From positions 1,178,001-1,242,000 of the forward strand of contig NZ_CP019312.1 of the NCBI RefSeq assembly GCF_001969365.1: a DNA stretch of 64,000 nt, given 5' to 3'. Of this stretch, positions 51,385-60,912 are shown piece by piece. A program made the translations under genes and the position numbers. The notes beneath the pieces are model-generated. The model had not been told where the DNA came from, searched no databases, and worked only from the letters and a program-made list of their open reading frames with translations. Within the stretch, counting starts at the first letter, position 1. Every line of letters begins with the position of its first letter. This DNA is from Tateyamaria omphalii (GTDB lineage Bacteria > Pseudomonadota > Alphaproteobacteria > Rhodobacterales > Rhodobacteraceae).

Positions 51385-52489
51385 AACCGTGCATGTGCCG
51401 CTGGGCGCGCGGGCTTATGACGTGGTGATCGGGCCGGGCCTGATGGCCGAGGCAGGTACCTTTATCGCACCCATGCTGTCCCGCCCGCGCGTCGCGGTGG
51501 TAACCGAAAGCCGTGTGGCTGCCTTGCACCTGGGTGCCCTAGAGGAGGGTCTGTCTGCCGCCGGCATCGACTGTGTCGCGCTGGAATTGCCGCCGGGCGA
51601 GAGCACCAAGAGCTGGGCGTATCTGGCGCAGGTGACGGAATGGCTGCTTGATCAGAAGATCGAGCGCCGCGACGTGGTCGTGGCCCTTGGCGGTGGCGTC
51701 ATTGGCGATCTGGTCGGCTTTGCCTGCGCCGTGCTGCGCCGCGGCGTGCGGTTCGTTCAGGTGCCCACGTCGCTTCTGGCGCAGGTCGACAGTTCCGTGG
51801 GGGGGAAGACCGGGATCAACACTGCGCAGGGCAAAAACCTGGCCGGCGCCTTTCACCAGCCGAGCCTCGTGCTTGCCGATACGGATGTGCTGGCTTCGCT
51901 CGCTCCGCGCGACTTTCTGGCGGGCTACGGCGAGGTGATGAAATACGGCCTGCTGGGGGATGCCGCATTCTTTGGCTGGCTCGAAGACAACGCGCCCGCC
52001 ATGGCGGCAGGCGATGTTGGGTTGCGTGTCGCGGCGGTGAAGCGATCAGTCGAGATGAAGGCCGACATCGTGACCCGCGACGAGACGGAGCAAGGGGATC
52101 GGGCTCTGTTGAACCTGGGCCATACGTTCTGCCACGCGCTAGAGGCCGCGACCGGGTATTCAGAACGGTTGCTGCATGGCGAAGGCGTGGCTATCGGCTG
52201 CGGCCTTGCCTTTGAGCTCTCCGCCCGGCTGGGCCTGTGCAGTCAGGAAGATCCGAGCCGGGTGCGGGCACATCTCAAAGCGATGGGGTTGAAGACAGAT
52301 CTGGCAGATATCCCCGGCGATCTGCCGGATGCGACGGGCCTCATGGACCTGATGGGCCAAGACAAGAAGGTCGTCGCAGGAACGCTGAATTTCATCCTCG
52401 CGCGCGGGATCGGGCAGGCCTTCGTGACCCCGGATGTGCCGCCGGACACCGTGATTGCGGTGCTGGGGGATGCTTTGGCTGCGCGCTGA
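51377..52489 (+). CDS. aroB: 3-Dehydroquinate synthase
   Basis: Second enzyme of the shikimate pathway, NAD- and zinc-dependent, converting DAHP to 3-dehydroquinate. 370 residues from ATG 51377. ALGGGVIGDLVGFACAVLRR (NAD loop), VPTSLLAQVDSSVGGKTGIN, and the zinc site spread over GYGEVMKYGLL, LNLGHTFCHALE and HGEGVAIG are complete. Co-transcribed with aroK by overlap. Confidence 0.96.
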   Translation: MRETVHVPLGARAYDVVIGPGLMAEAGTFIAPMLSRPRVAVVTESRVAALHLGALEEGLSAAGIDCVALELPPGESTKSWAYLAQVTEWLLDQKIERRDVVVALGGGVIGDLVGFACAVLRRGVRFVQVPTSLLAQVDSSVGGKTGINTAQGKNLAGAFHQPSLVLADTDVLASLAPRDFLAGYGEVMKYGLLGDAAFFGWLEDNAPAMAAGDVGLRVAAVKRSVEMKADIVTRDETEQGDRALLNLGHTFCHALEAATGYSERLLHGEGVAIGCGLAFELSARLGLCSQEDPSRVRAHLKAMGLKTDLADIPGDLPDATGLMDLMGQDKKVVAGTLNFILARGIGQAFVTPDVPPDTVIAVLGDALAAR

Positions 52490-52512
52490 CGAACAGATTT
52501 GGAGACGGATAG

Positions 52513-53109
52513 ATGACGCCAGAAAGACTGCGAGAGATCTACGGCGACGTGCATGAAAGAGCGGCGGCCAAGGTGATCCACGCTTTCGATGCGCATTGCC
52601 GGCAATTCATTGAACATTCCTCTTTCCTGATCCTTGCCACGTCAGATGGCGACACGCTCGATATCTCGCCCAAGGGCGATCCGGCGGGATTTGTGACGGT
52701 AGAGTCGGACACGACACTCCTGTTGCCGGATCGGCCCGGCAACAACCGGATCGACAGCCTGACGAACATCTTGGCCCACCCCAATGTGGCGCTGCTGTTC
52801 CTGATCCCGACAGTGGACGAAACCCTGCGTGTGAACGGCACGGCCGAGATCAGCGAAGACCCCGCGCTGCGCGCTCAATTCCAGGTTAACGGCCGTCGTC
52901 CCAAGACGGTGCTGCGGATCACTGCGGACGAAATCTATACCCATTGCGGCAAGGCACCTATGCGCGGTGGTCTGTGGAAGCCCGAAAGCTGGCCGTCACA
53001 GCGCCCTGTCGCGACGCTGCTTGAGATGTTGCGCGATCACACGGCGATCCCGCAGGATCGCACGGATCAGGACGCGGTGGACCATCTCTATCGCAGCACG
53101 CTTTACTGA
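52513..53109 (+). CDS. PPOX-fold flavin/pyridoxamine-oxidase-like protein (MSMEG_1061 type)
   Basis: 198 residues with the split-barrel FMN-binding fold: FLILATSDGDTLDISPKGDP and LLLPDRPGNNRIDSLTNILA are the core of the MSMEG_1061-like branch, plus ITADEIYTHCGKAPMRGGLW. These bind FMN, F420 or haem-like cofactors and often have no proven substrate. It follows aroB by 23 bp and is followed by a bidirectional terminator. Confidence 0.87.
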   Translation: MTPERLREIYGDVHERAAAKVIHAFDAHCRQFIEHSSFLILATSDGDTLDISPKGDPAGFVTVESDTTLLLPDRPGNNRIDSLTNILAHPNVALLFLIPTVDETLRVNGTAEISEDPALRAQFQVNGRRPKTVLRITADEIYTHCGKAPMRGGLWKPESWPSQRPVATLLEMLRDHTAIPQDRTDQDAVDHLYRSTLY

Positions 53110-53114
53110 CAAAA

Positions 53115-53139
53115 AAAGCCCGCCGAACTGGCGGGCTTT
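53115..53139. terminator. Bidirectional intrinsic terminator
   Basis: AAAGCCCGCC-GAACT-GGCGGGCTTT, a 10-bp stem with a 5-nt loop. T runs lie on both sides: a short one rightward and seven A (T on the opposite strand) leftward from 53117. It serves the PPOX gene on one strand and ssb on the other. Confidence 0.9.
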
Positions 53140-53159
53140 CTGCATTCTTCCGGCATTCC

Positions 53160-53657
53160 CTAGAACGGAATTTCGTCGTCCAGATCGCGGCTGGGCGCCG
53201 GGCTTGGCTGGCTGCTTCCGCCACCATAGCCGCCGCTCTGGTCATCATACCCCATCTGGCCACCGCCACCGCCGCCGCCAAAGTTGCCGCCACCGCCGCC
53301 TTCGCCGCGGCCATCCAGCATCGTCAGGGTCGAGGTGTAGGGGCGCAGCACAACCTCGGTCGAATAGCGGTCTTGGCCGGACTGATCCTGCCATTTACGG
53401 GTCTCAAGCTGACCTTCCAGGTACACCTTGGACCCCTTGCGCAAATACTGTTCCGCCACGCGCGCCAGCGGTTCCGAAAAGATCGCGACCGAGTGCCATT
53501 CGGTGCGTTCCTTGCGCTCGCCCGTGTTACGGTCTTTCCATGTTTCAGACGTCGCGATACGCAGGTTGCATACCTTGCCGCCGTTCTGGAACGTCCGCAC
53601 TTCGGGGTCGCGCCCCAGATTGCCGATCAGAATGACCTTGTTGACGGACCCTGCCAT
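53160..53657 (-). CDS. ssb: Single-stranded DNA-binding protein
   Basis: 165 residues. The OB fold ([20 protein letters not shown], then [20 protein letters not shown] and [17 protein letters not shown]) is followed by a glycine-rich linker and the acidic tail DLDDEIPF that recruits DNA-repair partners. Essential replication and repair protein. Its own promoter region lies upstream of 53657. Confidence 0.97.
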   Translation of the reverse strand: MAGSVNKVILIGNLGRDPEVRTFQNGGKVCNLRIATSETWKDRNTGERKERTEWHSVAIFSEPLARVAEQYLRKGSKVYLEGQLETRKWQDQSGQDRYSTEVVLRPYTSTLTMLDGRGEGGGGGNFGGGGGGGQMGYDDQSGGYGGGSSQPSPAPSRDLDDEIPF

Positions 53658-53831
53658 GTAATTCCCCTTTTTGTCCCGTGCCGGGCTGATTCCACGCCTC
53701 GGCCTTGCCTTCTGGTTAGACTACACATGGTTAATGCAGGGTAAAACCGCGGAAGGGTAGCGCGAGCGCGAAAAAGCCGTATATTGCGCCTCAAGAAACG
53801 GTGGCAGTGTACGAACTGGGGGACGGTCAAG

Positions 53832-54419
53832 ATGCGGGCACTCTGGGTTGGGGCGATTGTCGCCGCCTTCGTCGCGGATGCGGGCATGGCGCAAAGCCTG
53901 TCGTCGAAAAGCCGCAACAACCTGTTCAAATCTCAGACCAAGGTGTTGGATACGCGCGCGGCCAAACAGTATTCGAATTCGGTCCGCTTGCAGCCGCGCA
54001 AGGTTGTCACGCCGACGAAATGGGATACCGAAACGCGCAAGTTCAACGGCAAGTACCGGGGACCTTACCTGAACATGGCTCGCGATGCCGCACGACGCCA
54101 CGGCGTGCCGGAGGACCTGTTCCTGCGGCTTGTGCAACAGGAAAGCGGCTGGAACCCCAGCGCAAGGTCCCATAAGGGCGCCTTCGGCCTGGCTCAGCTG
54201 ATGCCCGCCACAGCGCGCAGCCTCGGTGTGGACCGCGAAGACCCCGCAGAGAACCTGGATGGCGGCGCGCGCTATCTCAAGGAACAGTACCGCACATTCG
54301 GCAGCTGGCGCTTGGCGCTTGCAGCTTACAATGCCGGTCCGGGCGCAGTGAAGAAATACAATGGCGTGCCGCCTTTCCGCGAGACACGCAACTACGTCAA
54401 GGTGATCTGGGGCAGCTGA
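53832..54419 (+). CDS. Lytic transglycosylase (SLT family)
   Basis: 195 residues from ATG 53832 ([20 protein letters not shown]), a signal peptide cleaved near GMAQS. The lysozyme-like catalytic domain has the Glu in [13 protein letters not shown], followed by [18 protein letters not shown] and [20 protein letters not shown]. It cleaves peptidoglycan in the periplasm; family members serve wall turnover or large-complex assembly. Confidence 0.9.
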   Translation: MRALWVGAIVAAFVADAGMAQSLSSKSRNNLFKSQTKVLDTRAAKQYSNSVRLQPRKVVTPTKWDTETRKFNGKYRGPYLNMARDAARRHGVPEDLFLRLVQQESGWNPSARSHKGAFGLAQLMPATARSLGVDREDPAENLDGGARYLKEQYRTFGSWRLALAAYNAGPGAVKKYNGVPPFRETRNYVKVIWGS

Positions 54420-54507
54420 CCGCTGCCGCGCCTTGGCACCAGTTTTGCCATAAACCTGCCATCTCGGTTGCCTAACCCGTTTGACGAGAAACAAGGCGGG
54501 GGCGGGC

Positions 54508-54993
54508 ATGAAACCGGGACAATCCACTTTCGACGAACGGTTGGCACGGATCAACAAGGGGCGGACGCTGAACGCAGCGGATGTCGTCGTGTCCAGGCCA
54601 AAGATGATCCACCAAAGCCCGTCCGCGCGTCGTTTCCATCTGGACATGCTTGCGGCGGGCGGGATTGCGGGGGCCATCGCCGGCACACTGTTTGCGTCGA
54701 ATATCGGATTCCTGTTTCTGATCAGCGTCGACTACGTCACCCTTTACGGGCTGATCGTGGCTGACGCCGTGCTGGCAGCCTACATGGCGGCGGTACTGAT
54801 CGGACCACTCGGCTTTCTCTGGACACTCATTCTGTCACGCACGGCCAAGAGGGCTTGGCAGTTCTGGACGACCTATTGCACCGGCGCCGTGGCCACGAAC
54901 GCCACCGATCTGCGTTATTGGGCTGATGCGACGGCGATCCCGGCGTTCTGGCAGTTCATGGAGAACTATGTCGCAGCAGCCGACGCGCTGTGA
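54508..54993 (+). CDS. Hypothetical membrane protein, 161 residues
   Basis: I start at ATG 54508 (MKPGQSTFDERLARINKGRT), preceded by GGGGGCGGG. A hydrophilic N-terminus is followed by two or three helices (LAAGGIAGAIAGTLFASNIG; LIVADAVLAAYMAAVLIGPL) and a short soluble end. No family recognised. Its stop abuts, without a gap, the stop of the convergent ABC ATPase gene. Confidence 0.75.
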   Translation: MKPGQSTFDERLARINKGRTLNAADVVVSRPKMIHQSPSARRFHLDMLAAGGIAGAIAGTLFASNIGFLFLISVDYVTLYGLIVADAVLAAYMAAVLIGPLGFLWTLILSRTAKRAWQFWTTYCTGAVATNATDLRYWADATAIPAFWQFMENYVAAADAL

Positions 54994-57081
54994 TCATTCC
55001 GCCGCAATTTTGATCACCGGCTCCATCCGCTCAAGGATCCCATCGGCCAGGTGGCACTTCACCTGATGCCCCTCGGCCAGATGGCGAACAGGCGGCACCT
55101 CCGTCTCGCACAGGCCACCGGGGACTTCAGATTTCCAGCGGCACCGCGTCTGGAACGGACACCCCGGGGGCGGGTTCATGGCCGAGGGGATGTCGCCTTC
55201 AAGTACGATGTTTCGCTTTTCCACAGATGTGTCAGCGATGGGAACAGCGGACAACAGCGCCTCGGTATAGGGGTGATACGGCGGGGCAAAGACCTGTTCC
55301 GTTGACCCAAGCTCCACCACATGTCCCAGATACATCACCATCACACGGTCGCTGAGATAGCGTACGATCGACAGATCGTGGCTGATGAACAGAAGCGTCG
55401 TCTTGTGTTCCCGCTGGATCTCCATCAACAGGTCGGTGACAGCGGCCTGCACCGACACATCAAGGGCAGAGACAGGTTCATCCGCCACCACGATCCGCGC
55501 GTCCCCGGCAAAGGCGCGGGCGATACCCACGCGCTGCTTCTGCCCGCCAGACAATTGCCGCGGCATCCGGTCGGCAAAGGCGCGGGGCAGCTTCACGAGG
55601 TCCAGAAGTTCCAGCATGCGCTGCCAGCGCTCGGCTTCGTTCCTACCGATCTTGAAGATCTCGAGCGCCCGCACGATCTGCCGGCCCACAGTCATCGAAG
55701 GGTTCAACGTGTCAAACGGGTTTTGGAACACCATCTGCACGTCCGCCACCGTCTGCGTGTCGCGCTCTTCGATGGGGATGTCCTGAATGGCCTTGTTGCC
55801 AAGGGTGATGGTGCCCTCGGTCGCGGTCTCCAGCCCCATGAGCACCTTGGCAAAGGTCGACTTGCCGCAACCGGATTCGCCCACGATGGCCAGAGTTTCG
55901 GATTCTCGCGCCTCAAAGCTCAGGGTCTCGTTCGCCTTGACCACCTTCCTTTCTCCGGACGAGAACAGGGCAGAGGCGGCCACCTCGTAATACTTCTTGA
56001 GCTTGTCCATCTTCAGAACAACATCGCCGACCTCGCCCTTTTCCTTTTGTTCGCCCAACGTCAGCGGAGCGTTCCAGTCGATCTCCTTGAACCGGAGGCA
56101 GCGCGTCTCGTGACTGGCGTCGTCGTTGGTCGGAAACATCGGGATGGATTTGTTTTCGTTGCACAAACCTTCCTCGAAATAGTCGCAGCGCGGGCCGAAA
56201 TTGCAGCCGGGCGGGCGCTCATGAGGCAGGGGGAAGTTGCCGGGGATGGCCACAAGAGGCCGCGCGTTCTTGTCCGCACCGGGCAAGGGGATCGAGCGGA
56301 ACAGCGCCTGCGTATAGGGGTGCTGCATCTCGTCGAAGACCTGCTTGATGCTGCCGCGCTCCACCGCTTCACCCGAATACATCACGCAGATCCGGTCGCA
56401 AGTCTCCAGCACCAGCCCGAGATTGTGCGAGATAAACAGCATTGAGGTGCCGTATTTCTTGCCCAGATCCTTGACCAGTTCGACCACGGCCGCCTCGACC
56501 GTGACGTCCAGCGCTGTGGTCGGCTCGTCCAGGATCAGCAGGGACGGCTCCGACATCAGCGCCATGGCGATCACGATGCGCTGTTGTTGGCCGCCCGACA
56601 ATTGGTGGGGAAAGCTGTTCAGGATGCGTTTGGGGTCGGGCAGTTTCACATCCGTGACCACCTGGAGCGCGCGCTCATATGCGCCTTTTTCGTTCATGCC
56701 CTGATGGATCATCGGCACTTCCATCAACTGCTTGCCGATCTTCATGGCCGGGTTCAGCGATGCCATCGGCTCCTGATAGATCATGGCAATCTCGGACCCG
56801 CGGATGTCGCGCAACTCTTCCGTGCTCATCTCGCCCAGATCACGGCCCTTGAACTTGATCGACCCGCCGACAACGCGCCCGTTCTTGCCCAGGTCCTGCA
56901 TGACGCCCAGGGCCACGGTGGACTTGCCGCATCCGGATTCGCCCACGAGGCCAACGGCCTCGCCGGGTTGCACGGTCACCGAGAAATCCATCACGGCTGG
57001 GATTTCCCGCAGCCGCGTGAAGAAGGAAATGCTCAGTTTGTCGATCTCAAGGATCGGGCCATCATAGTCCAGTTTCGTCAT
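54994..57081 (-). CDS. Peptide-type ABC transporter, fused double ATPase
   Basis: 695 residues holding two complete ATP-binding cassettes, as in fused DppD-DppF/GsiA-type proteins. First: GLVGESGCGKSTVALG, signature LSGGQQQRI, LLILDEPTTALDV. Second: AIVGESGCGKSTFAKV, signature LSGGQKQRV, IVVADEPVSALDV. Each is followed by an oligopeptide-transporter C-terminal segment with Cys residues (CNFGPRCDYFEEGLC; CPFQTRCRWKS). It energises the two permeases encoded just upstream; the permease-C to ATPase gap of 95 bp contains a hairpin. Confidence 0.93.
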   Translation of the reverse strand: MTKLDYDGPILEIDKLSISFFTRLREIPAVMDFSVTVQPGEAVGLVGESGCGKSTVALGVMQDLGKNGRVVGGSIKFKGRDLGEMSTEELRDIRGSEIAMIYQEPMASLNPAMKIGKQLMEVPMIHQGMNEKGAYERALQVVTDVKLPDPKRILNSFPHQLSGGQQQRIVIAMALMSEPSLLILDEPTTALDVTVEAAVVELVKDLGKKYGTSMLFISHNLGLVLETCDRICVMYSGEAVERGSIKQVFDEMQHPYTQALFRSIPLPGADKNARPLVAIPGNFPLPHERPPGCNFGPRCDYFEEGLCNENKSIPMFPTNDDASHETRCLRFKEIDWNAPLTLGEQKEKGEVGDVVLKMDKLKKYYEVAASALFSSGERKVVKANETLSFEARESETLAIVGESGCGKSTFAKVLMGLETATEGTITLGNKAIQDIPIEERDTQTVADVQMVFQNPFDTLNPSMTVGRQIVRALEIFKIGRNEAERWQRMLELLDLVKLPRAFADRMPRQLSGGQKQRVGIARAFAGDARIVVADEPVSALDVSVQAAVTDLLMEIQREHKTTLLFISHDLSIVRYLSDRVMVMYLGHVVELGSTEQVFAPPYHPYTEALLSAVPIADTSVEKRNIVLEGDIPSAMNPPPGCPFQTRCRWKSEVPGGLCETEVPPVRHLAEGHQVKCHLADGILERMEPVIKIAAE

Positions 57082-57129
57082 TCAGTGTCTCCCCGTCAGA
57101 TCAGCCGCTTTTTCGCGTTTCTTCTGACT

Positions 57130-57164
57130 AAAAATACCACGGGGGTCCGGGGGCTGGCCCCCGT
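57130..57164 (-). terminator. Hairpin between the ABC permease and ATPase genes
   Basis: Read leftward, ACGGGGG/CCCCCGT (57164-57139) encloses a further CCGGGGGC/GCCCCCGG fold and is followed by TATTTTTAG. It looks like a weak intrinsic terminator or an operon-internal dispersed repeat that lowers ATPase expression relative to the permeases. Confidence 0.55.
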
Positions 57165-57176
57165 CCCACCCTTCAA

Positions 57177-58628
57177 TCAGTCCTTGAGGCTCTCTTCACG
57201 AAGCCCGTCGGCCAACAAGTTCAACCCCAGAACCAGCGTCAGCAATGAGACCGCAGGCGCAATGGCTGCATGCGGGTACACCGACAACAACCGCCGACCG
57301 GCGTTGATGGTGGTGCCCCAATCCGGGCTCTCGCTTTCCAGACCCAGACCAAAGAAACCAAGTGTGCCCAGAAGGATCGTGGTGTAGCCGATGCGCAGGC
57401 AGAAATCGACGATCAGCGGCCCGCGTGCGTTCGGCAGGATCTCCCACAGCATGATGTACCAGGGCCCTTCGCCGCGCGTTTGCGCCGCTGCCACATAGTC
57501 CCGCGTCTTGATGTCGAGCGCGAGGCCCCGGACGATCCGGAACACGGTGGGGGCGTTGACGAAGACGACCGACACGAACACCACGAGGATGCCGGGGTCG
57601 ATGTCGAACAGGTCGAGGAATTCGGGCAGGACCGCCACTTTCGATCCGCCGTCCGAAATCAGCGACAGATAGATCCAGCCCATCAGGCCCAGCACCACGA
57701 TCAGCAAGGGCGTGCGAAAACTCGGCTGTGTGTAGTAACGCGAGTTCAGCAGGACACCGACAAAAATCAGCGGAAAGACGAACAGGACCGTCGCCATGTA
57801 GTTCGGAATGCCCGTTGCCACGATTTCCGGCGTCACCAGCAGATAGAACAGCAAGATCACCGGGAAGGCGAGGATCAGGTTGGCCAGAAACGACAGGAAC
57901 GTGTCCAGACGCCCGCCATAATAGCCCGCGGGCAGGCCCAGCGTGATGCCCACCATAAAGGCAAAGAGCGTCGCAAGCGGTGCAATTTGCACCACCACCC
58001 AGGCCCCTTTGAAAAGACGGCTGAACACATCGCGCGCCAGGTTGTCGCCGCCCAGCAGATACCAGGCATATTCGCCTTCTTCAGCACCGCGCATCGGTGT
58101 ACCGGGCACCTTGTTCTTCATGCCGGACACTTGGCTGAGGCTCTCGTGGGTGGTAATCCAGTCGAAGAGGCCCGCCATGGCGCCCGCATAGACCCAGAAC
58201 ATCACAAGCGCGAAGCCGATCATGCCGACGGTCGAGTCGAACAGCTTGCCATAAAGGCCCAGCTTGCGCTTGAAGGTGATCGACAGGGCAAAGGTGGCGA
58301 TCAGCGCGATCCAGACCGGGATCAATTGCTGGCTCATCCCGCCGACGATACCTGTTGCCCCCGGTCCGCCAAAAACGCCCAGCACGATATACGCAAGAAC
58401 GACAAGCAACAGCGCCAATCCGGACCAGCGGGTCGCGCTGGCCGACAGGTCATAGGCGCCGCCCGCCGTGCTCAGCGTGCCGTCCGGGTTCGTGACGACG
58501 CGCGTGCCGCCCGCGGCGATGCTCATCACGATCTGGATCACCACGGCGATCAGAAAGACGGCAGCCAGCGCATAAAACACCGGGTCCAAAAATTGCCCAA
58601 GCGGGCCGGTCCATGTCAAAGGGTCCAT
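57177..58628 (-). CDS. Peptide-type ABC transporter permease, DppC-like with N-terminal extension
   Basis: 483 residues, longer than the usual 300. The C-terminal 270 residues carry the permease core (RLFKGAWVVVQIAPLATLFA, PAGYYGGRLDTFLSFLANLI, the EAA loop AAAQTRGEGPWYIMLWEILP, and GTLGFFGLGLESESPDWGT). About 190 extra residues at the N-terminus hold four or five helices. It pairs with the DppB-like permease encoded 12 bp upstream. Confidence 0.9.
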   Translation of the reverse strand: MDPLTWTGPLGQFLDPVFYALAAVFLIAVVIQIVMSIAAGGTRVVTNPDGTLSTAGGAYDLSASATRWSGLALLLVVLAYIVLGVFGGPGATGIVGGMSQQLIPVWIALIATFALSITFKRKLGLYGKLFDSTVGMIGFALVMFWVYAGAMAGLFDWITTHESLSQVSGMKNKVPGTPMRGAEEGEYAWYLLGGDNLARDVFSRLFKGAWVVVQIAPLATLFAFMVGITLGLPAGYYGGRLDTFLSFLANLILAFPVILLFYLLVTPEIVATGIPNYMATVLFVFPLIFVGVLLNSRYYTQPSFRTPLLIVVLGLMGWIYLSLISDGGSKVAVLPEFLDLFDIDPGILVVFVSVVFVNAPTVFRIVRGLALDIKTRDYVAAAQTRGEGPWYIMLWEILPNARGPLIVDFCLRIGYTTILLGTLGFFGLGLESESPDWGTTINAGRRLLSVYPHAAIAPAVSLLTLVLGLNLLADGLREESLKD

Positions 58629-58640
58629 GGGTAAGCCTCC

Positions 58641-59687
58641 TTAGGAAATGCGAATGCGCGGGTTGAGGAATACGTAGCCGATGTCCGAAATCAGCTGCGT
58701 GATCAGCACCACGACAACGGATACGACCGACACGGCCAAGAGCAGTTCGATGTCGTTGTTGCCTGCCGCCTGCACCAAGAGCCAGCCAAAGCCCTTGTAG
58801 TTGAACAGCGTCTCGACAATCACCACACCGTTCAAGAGCCACGGAATCTGCAGCATGATCACCGTGAAGGGCGCGATGAGCGCATTGCGAAGAGCGTGCT
58901 TCAGAACGATGTTGCCGAAACTCACGCCTTTCAATCGCGCCGTTCGGATATACTGCGCCGTCATCACCTCGGTCATGCTGGCCCGCGTCATCCGCGCGAT
59001 ATAGCCCATGCCATACAGCGCGATGGTCAGGACCGGCAGGGTGAAGTTTTCGAAGGTGGCGTTTTCAATGGCCTGCGTGGCCGATCCCTTGAACCATTTG
59101 AGCCCAAATGCAGACGAGGCAAAAACCGCGATAAAGATCACACCAGACACATATTCCGGCGTCGCCGTCGTCGCGATGGAGAACGTCGAGAGTGATCGGT
59201 CCAGTCCCGACCCCTCACGCATGCCTGCCAAAACACCCACGATCAGCGACATGGGCACCATAACCAGAAGGACAAATCCCATCAGCTTGCCCGTTGCACC
59301 CAACCTGGTGGCGACGATGCTGCTGACCTCATCCTTGAACACCAGTGAAAAGCCCCAATCGCCCTGCAACACCCCGCAGAAAGTGGACCGTTCCTCGACC
59401 GGCGCGTTTTCGCGGAAACACTGGCCGGTGACGGTGCCGTCGTCCTTTTCCGTCACCCAGCCGGGCGCGACGCCAAGCCAGCGGCCATATTTCACAAAAG
59501 TGTTGTCGAGATATCCGCGATCATCCAGCCAGCTTGCCACGGCCTCGTCCGTCATGCGGAAGTTGCCCTGGGTCTTGGCCAGCTTTTCCAGATTTGGATA
59601 GAGATTGGTCAGAAAGAACACGATGAACGTCAGGCACAGCGCCGTCAGCAGCATCACGCCCAGTCGTCTGAGTATAAAAAGTCCCAT
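58641..59687 (-). CDS. Peptide-type ABC transporter permease, DppB-like
   Basis: 348 residues. N-terminal helix MGLFILRRLGVMLLTALCLT, then the DppB permease domain with the EAA loop IRTARLKGVSFGNIVLKHAL, and a final helix. Residues 50-120 form a periplasmic insert with two Cys. First gene of the permease-permease-ATPase set. No substrate-binding protein gene is seen upstream, unusual for this class. Confidence 0.9.
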   Translation of the reverse strand: MGLFILRRLGVMLLTALCLTFIVFFLTNLYPNLEKLAKTQGNFRMTDEAVASWLDDRGYLDNTFVKYGRWLGVAPGWVTEKDDGTVTGQCFRENAPVEERSTFCGVLQGDWGFSLVFKDEVSSIVATRLGATGKLMGFVLLVMVPMSLIVGVLAGMREGSGLDRSLSTFSIATTATPEYVSGVIFIAVFASSAFGLKWFKGSATQAIENATFENFTLPVLTIALYGMGYIARMTRASMTEVMTAQYIRTARLKGVSFGNIVLKHALRNALIAPFTVIMLQIPWLLNGVVIVETLFNYKGFGWLLVQAAGNNDIELLLAVSVVSVVVVLITQLISDIGYVFLNPRIRIS

Positions 59688-60051
59688 ATATCGCCCCTGT
59701 TGGGTGGCTTCGGGCGGGTAGGGTCCGCCGCGTTTTGTCTGCCGGACGTTCTTTATGCGACGTCTCTGGCATGGCTCATGTGAGCCAAATAATGGAGTGG
59801 GTGTTGAATATGCCTACACTGACGCCCCCAGTGACCGAAGTGAGCCGATGTGGTGGCTCTACGTGCGATCATCCGGTTTGGCCCGGACAAATTCGTGCAC
59901 ATCTGCGGTCTTTGTTGTTCCCTGGCCGTATGAGGCAACAGATATGCACACAGGTCAACGGGGAGGTTGCAAAAATCGGAACACATTTGCGACATTTGCA
60001 TATCCTGTTTGCGACATCGCCGATCCCGCATGCAAAATTCGACCCAAAGGG
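59688..60051. other. Intergenic region upstream of the ABC transporter
   Basis: 364 bp between an AraC-type regulator (stop at 60052) and the leftward ABC operon, with no credible gene. It contains a pair of direct repeats, TTTGCGACAT at 59986-59995 and 60008-60017, exactly 22 bp apart (two helical turns), a spacing suited to an AraC-type dimer. Confidence 0.5.
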
Positions 60052-60840
60052 TTACCGCGCCGCTTTACGCAGCGCCGTGGGCGTCTGTCCGGTGTGCTGC
60101 TGCATGAATCGGGTGAAATAGGCCGCTGATCCAAAGCCCAGATGCCGGGCAATGTCCTGGATCGGAACGGTGGTTTCTATCAGCGCCATGCGCGACGCAT
60201 ACAATATCCGCTCGGTCAGCAAATCGGCGGCGGTGCGCCCGGTCGCGGCCTTGCAGGCGCGTGTCAGGTGGGTGGCGGTGACGCCCAGTTCCGCCGCATG
60301 CTCTGCCATCGACAGCCCATCGGCGTGGTCGCGGGCCACCCGCTCGCAAAACCGTGCGCTCAACCGTGCGGCGGCATTCATGGCGACGGGCAGGTGCTCG
60401 GGCAGCGCAATCTGGCGCCGCAGCCACACCGACATCAGCGCCATCTGCGCATCAATCGCATCCTGGGCCAGCGCACGGCCCTGGGTCATTTCGCGGTGCG
60501 CCGCCTCGAATATACCGGTCAACTCCCCGATGGCATCAACCTCTCGCACCCGCAACTGCCGCGGCCCGACCGGCAGGCGGACATCGGTGCCATCGGGGAT
60601 CAGGGCCACCATGGCGATCCCCTGCCGTCCAAGCTCCAGCGAAAAAAGCGTGCGGGGCGGAATGGTCAGCGCATTGTGCGTGCCAACGCCGCGTCTCGTG
60701 CCGTTCAGCAACAGCCGCCCCTGACCGCGGGTGATCCATATGACAAGGTGTTCCGGGCGGTCATGAGCCAGTGCAATGCGCCAGTCCTGACCGAGCGTCA
60801 GCTGGCTAAGCGGTTTGATCTCGACCGGGGGCAGAGACAT
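60052..60840 (-). CDS. AraC-family transcriptional regulator
   Basis: 262 residues. An N-terminal cupin-like sensing region (HLVIWITRGQGRLLLNGTRR) and a C-terminal double helix-turn-helix (MAEHAAELGVTATHLTRACK; PIQDIARHLGFGSAAYFTRF). It lies upstream of, and in the same direction as, the ABC transporter, which is its most likely target along with itself. Ligand unknown. Confidence 0.92.
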   Translation of the reverse strand: MSLPPVEIKPLSQLTLGQDWRIALAHDRPEHLVIWITRGQGRLLLNGTRRGVGTHNALTIPPRTLFSLELGRQGIAMVALIPDGTDVRLPVGPRQLRVREVDAIGELTGIFEAAHREMTQGRALAQDAIDAQMALMSVWLRRQIALPEHLPVAMNAAARLSARFCERVARDHADGLSMAEHAAELGVTATHLTRACKAATGRTAADLLTERILYASRMALIETTVPIQDIARHLGFGSAAYFTRFMQQHTGQTPTALRKAAR

Positions 60841-60912
60841 GGGCGATGGTCCGTTTTGGACAAGTAAATCGGGCGATTCTTTGCCGCATTGGCCGCTCCC
60901 GCTTTAATTATG

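Noticed and set aside
59735..60031. Small genes between the AraC gene and the ABC operon
   Set aside because: Overlapping frames on both strands, His/Cys/Arg-rich, no ribosome site.
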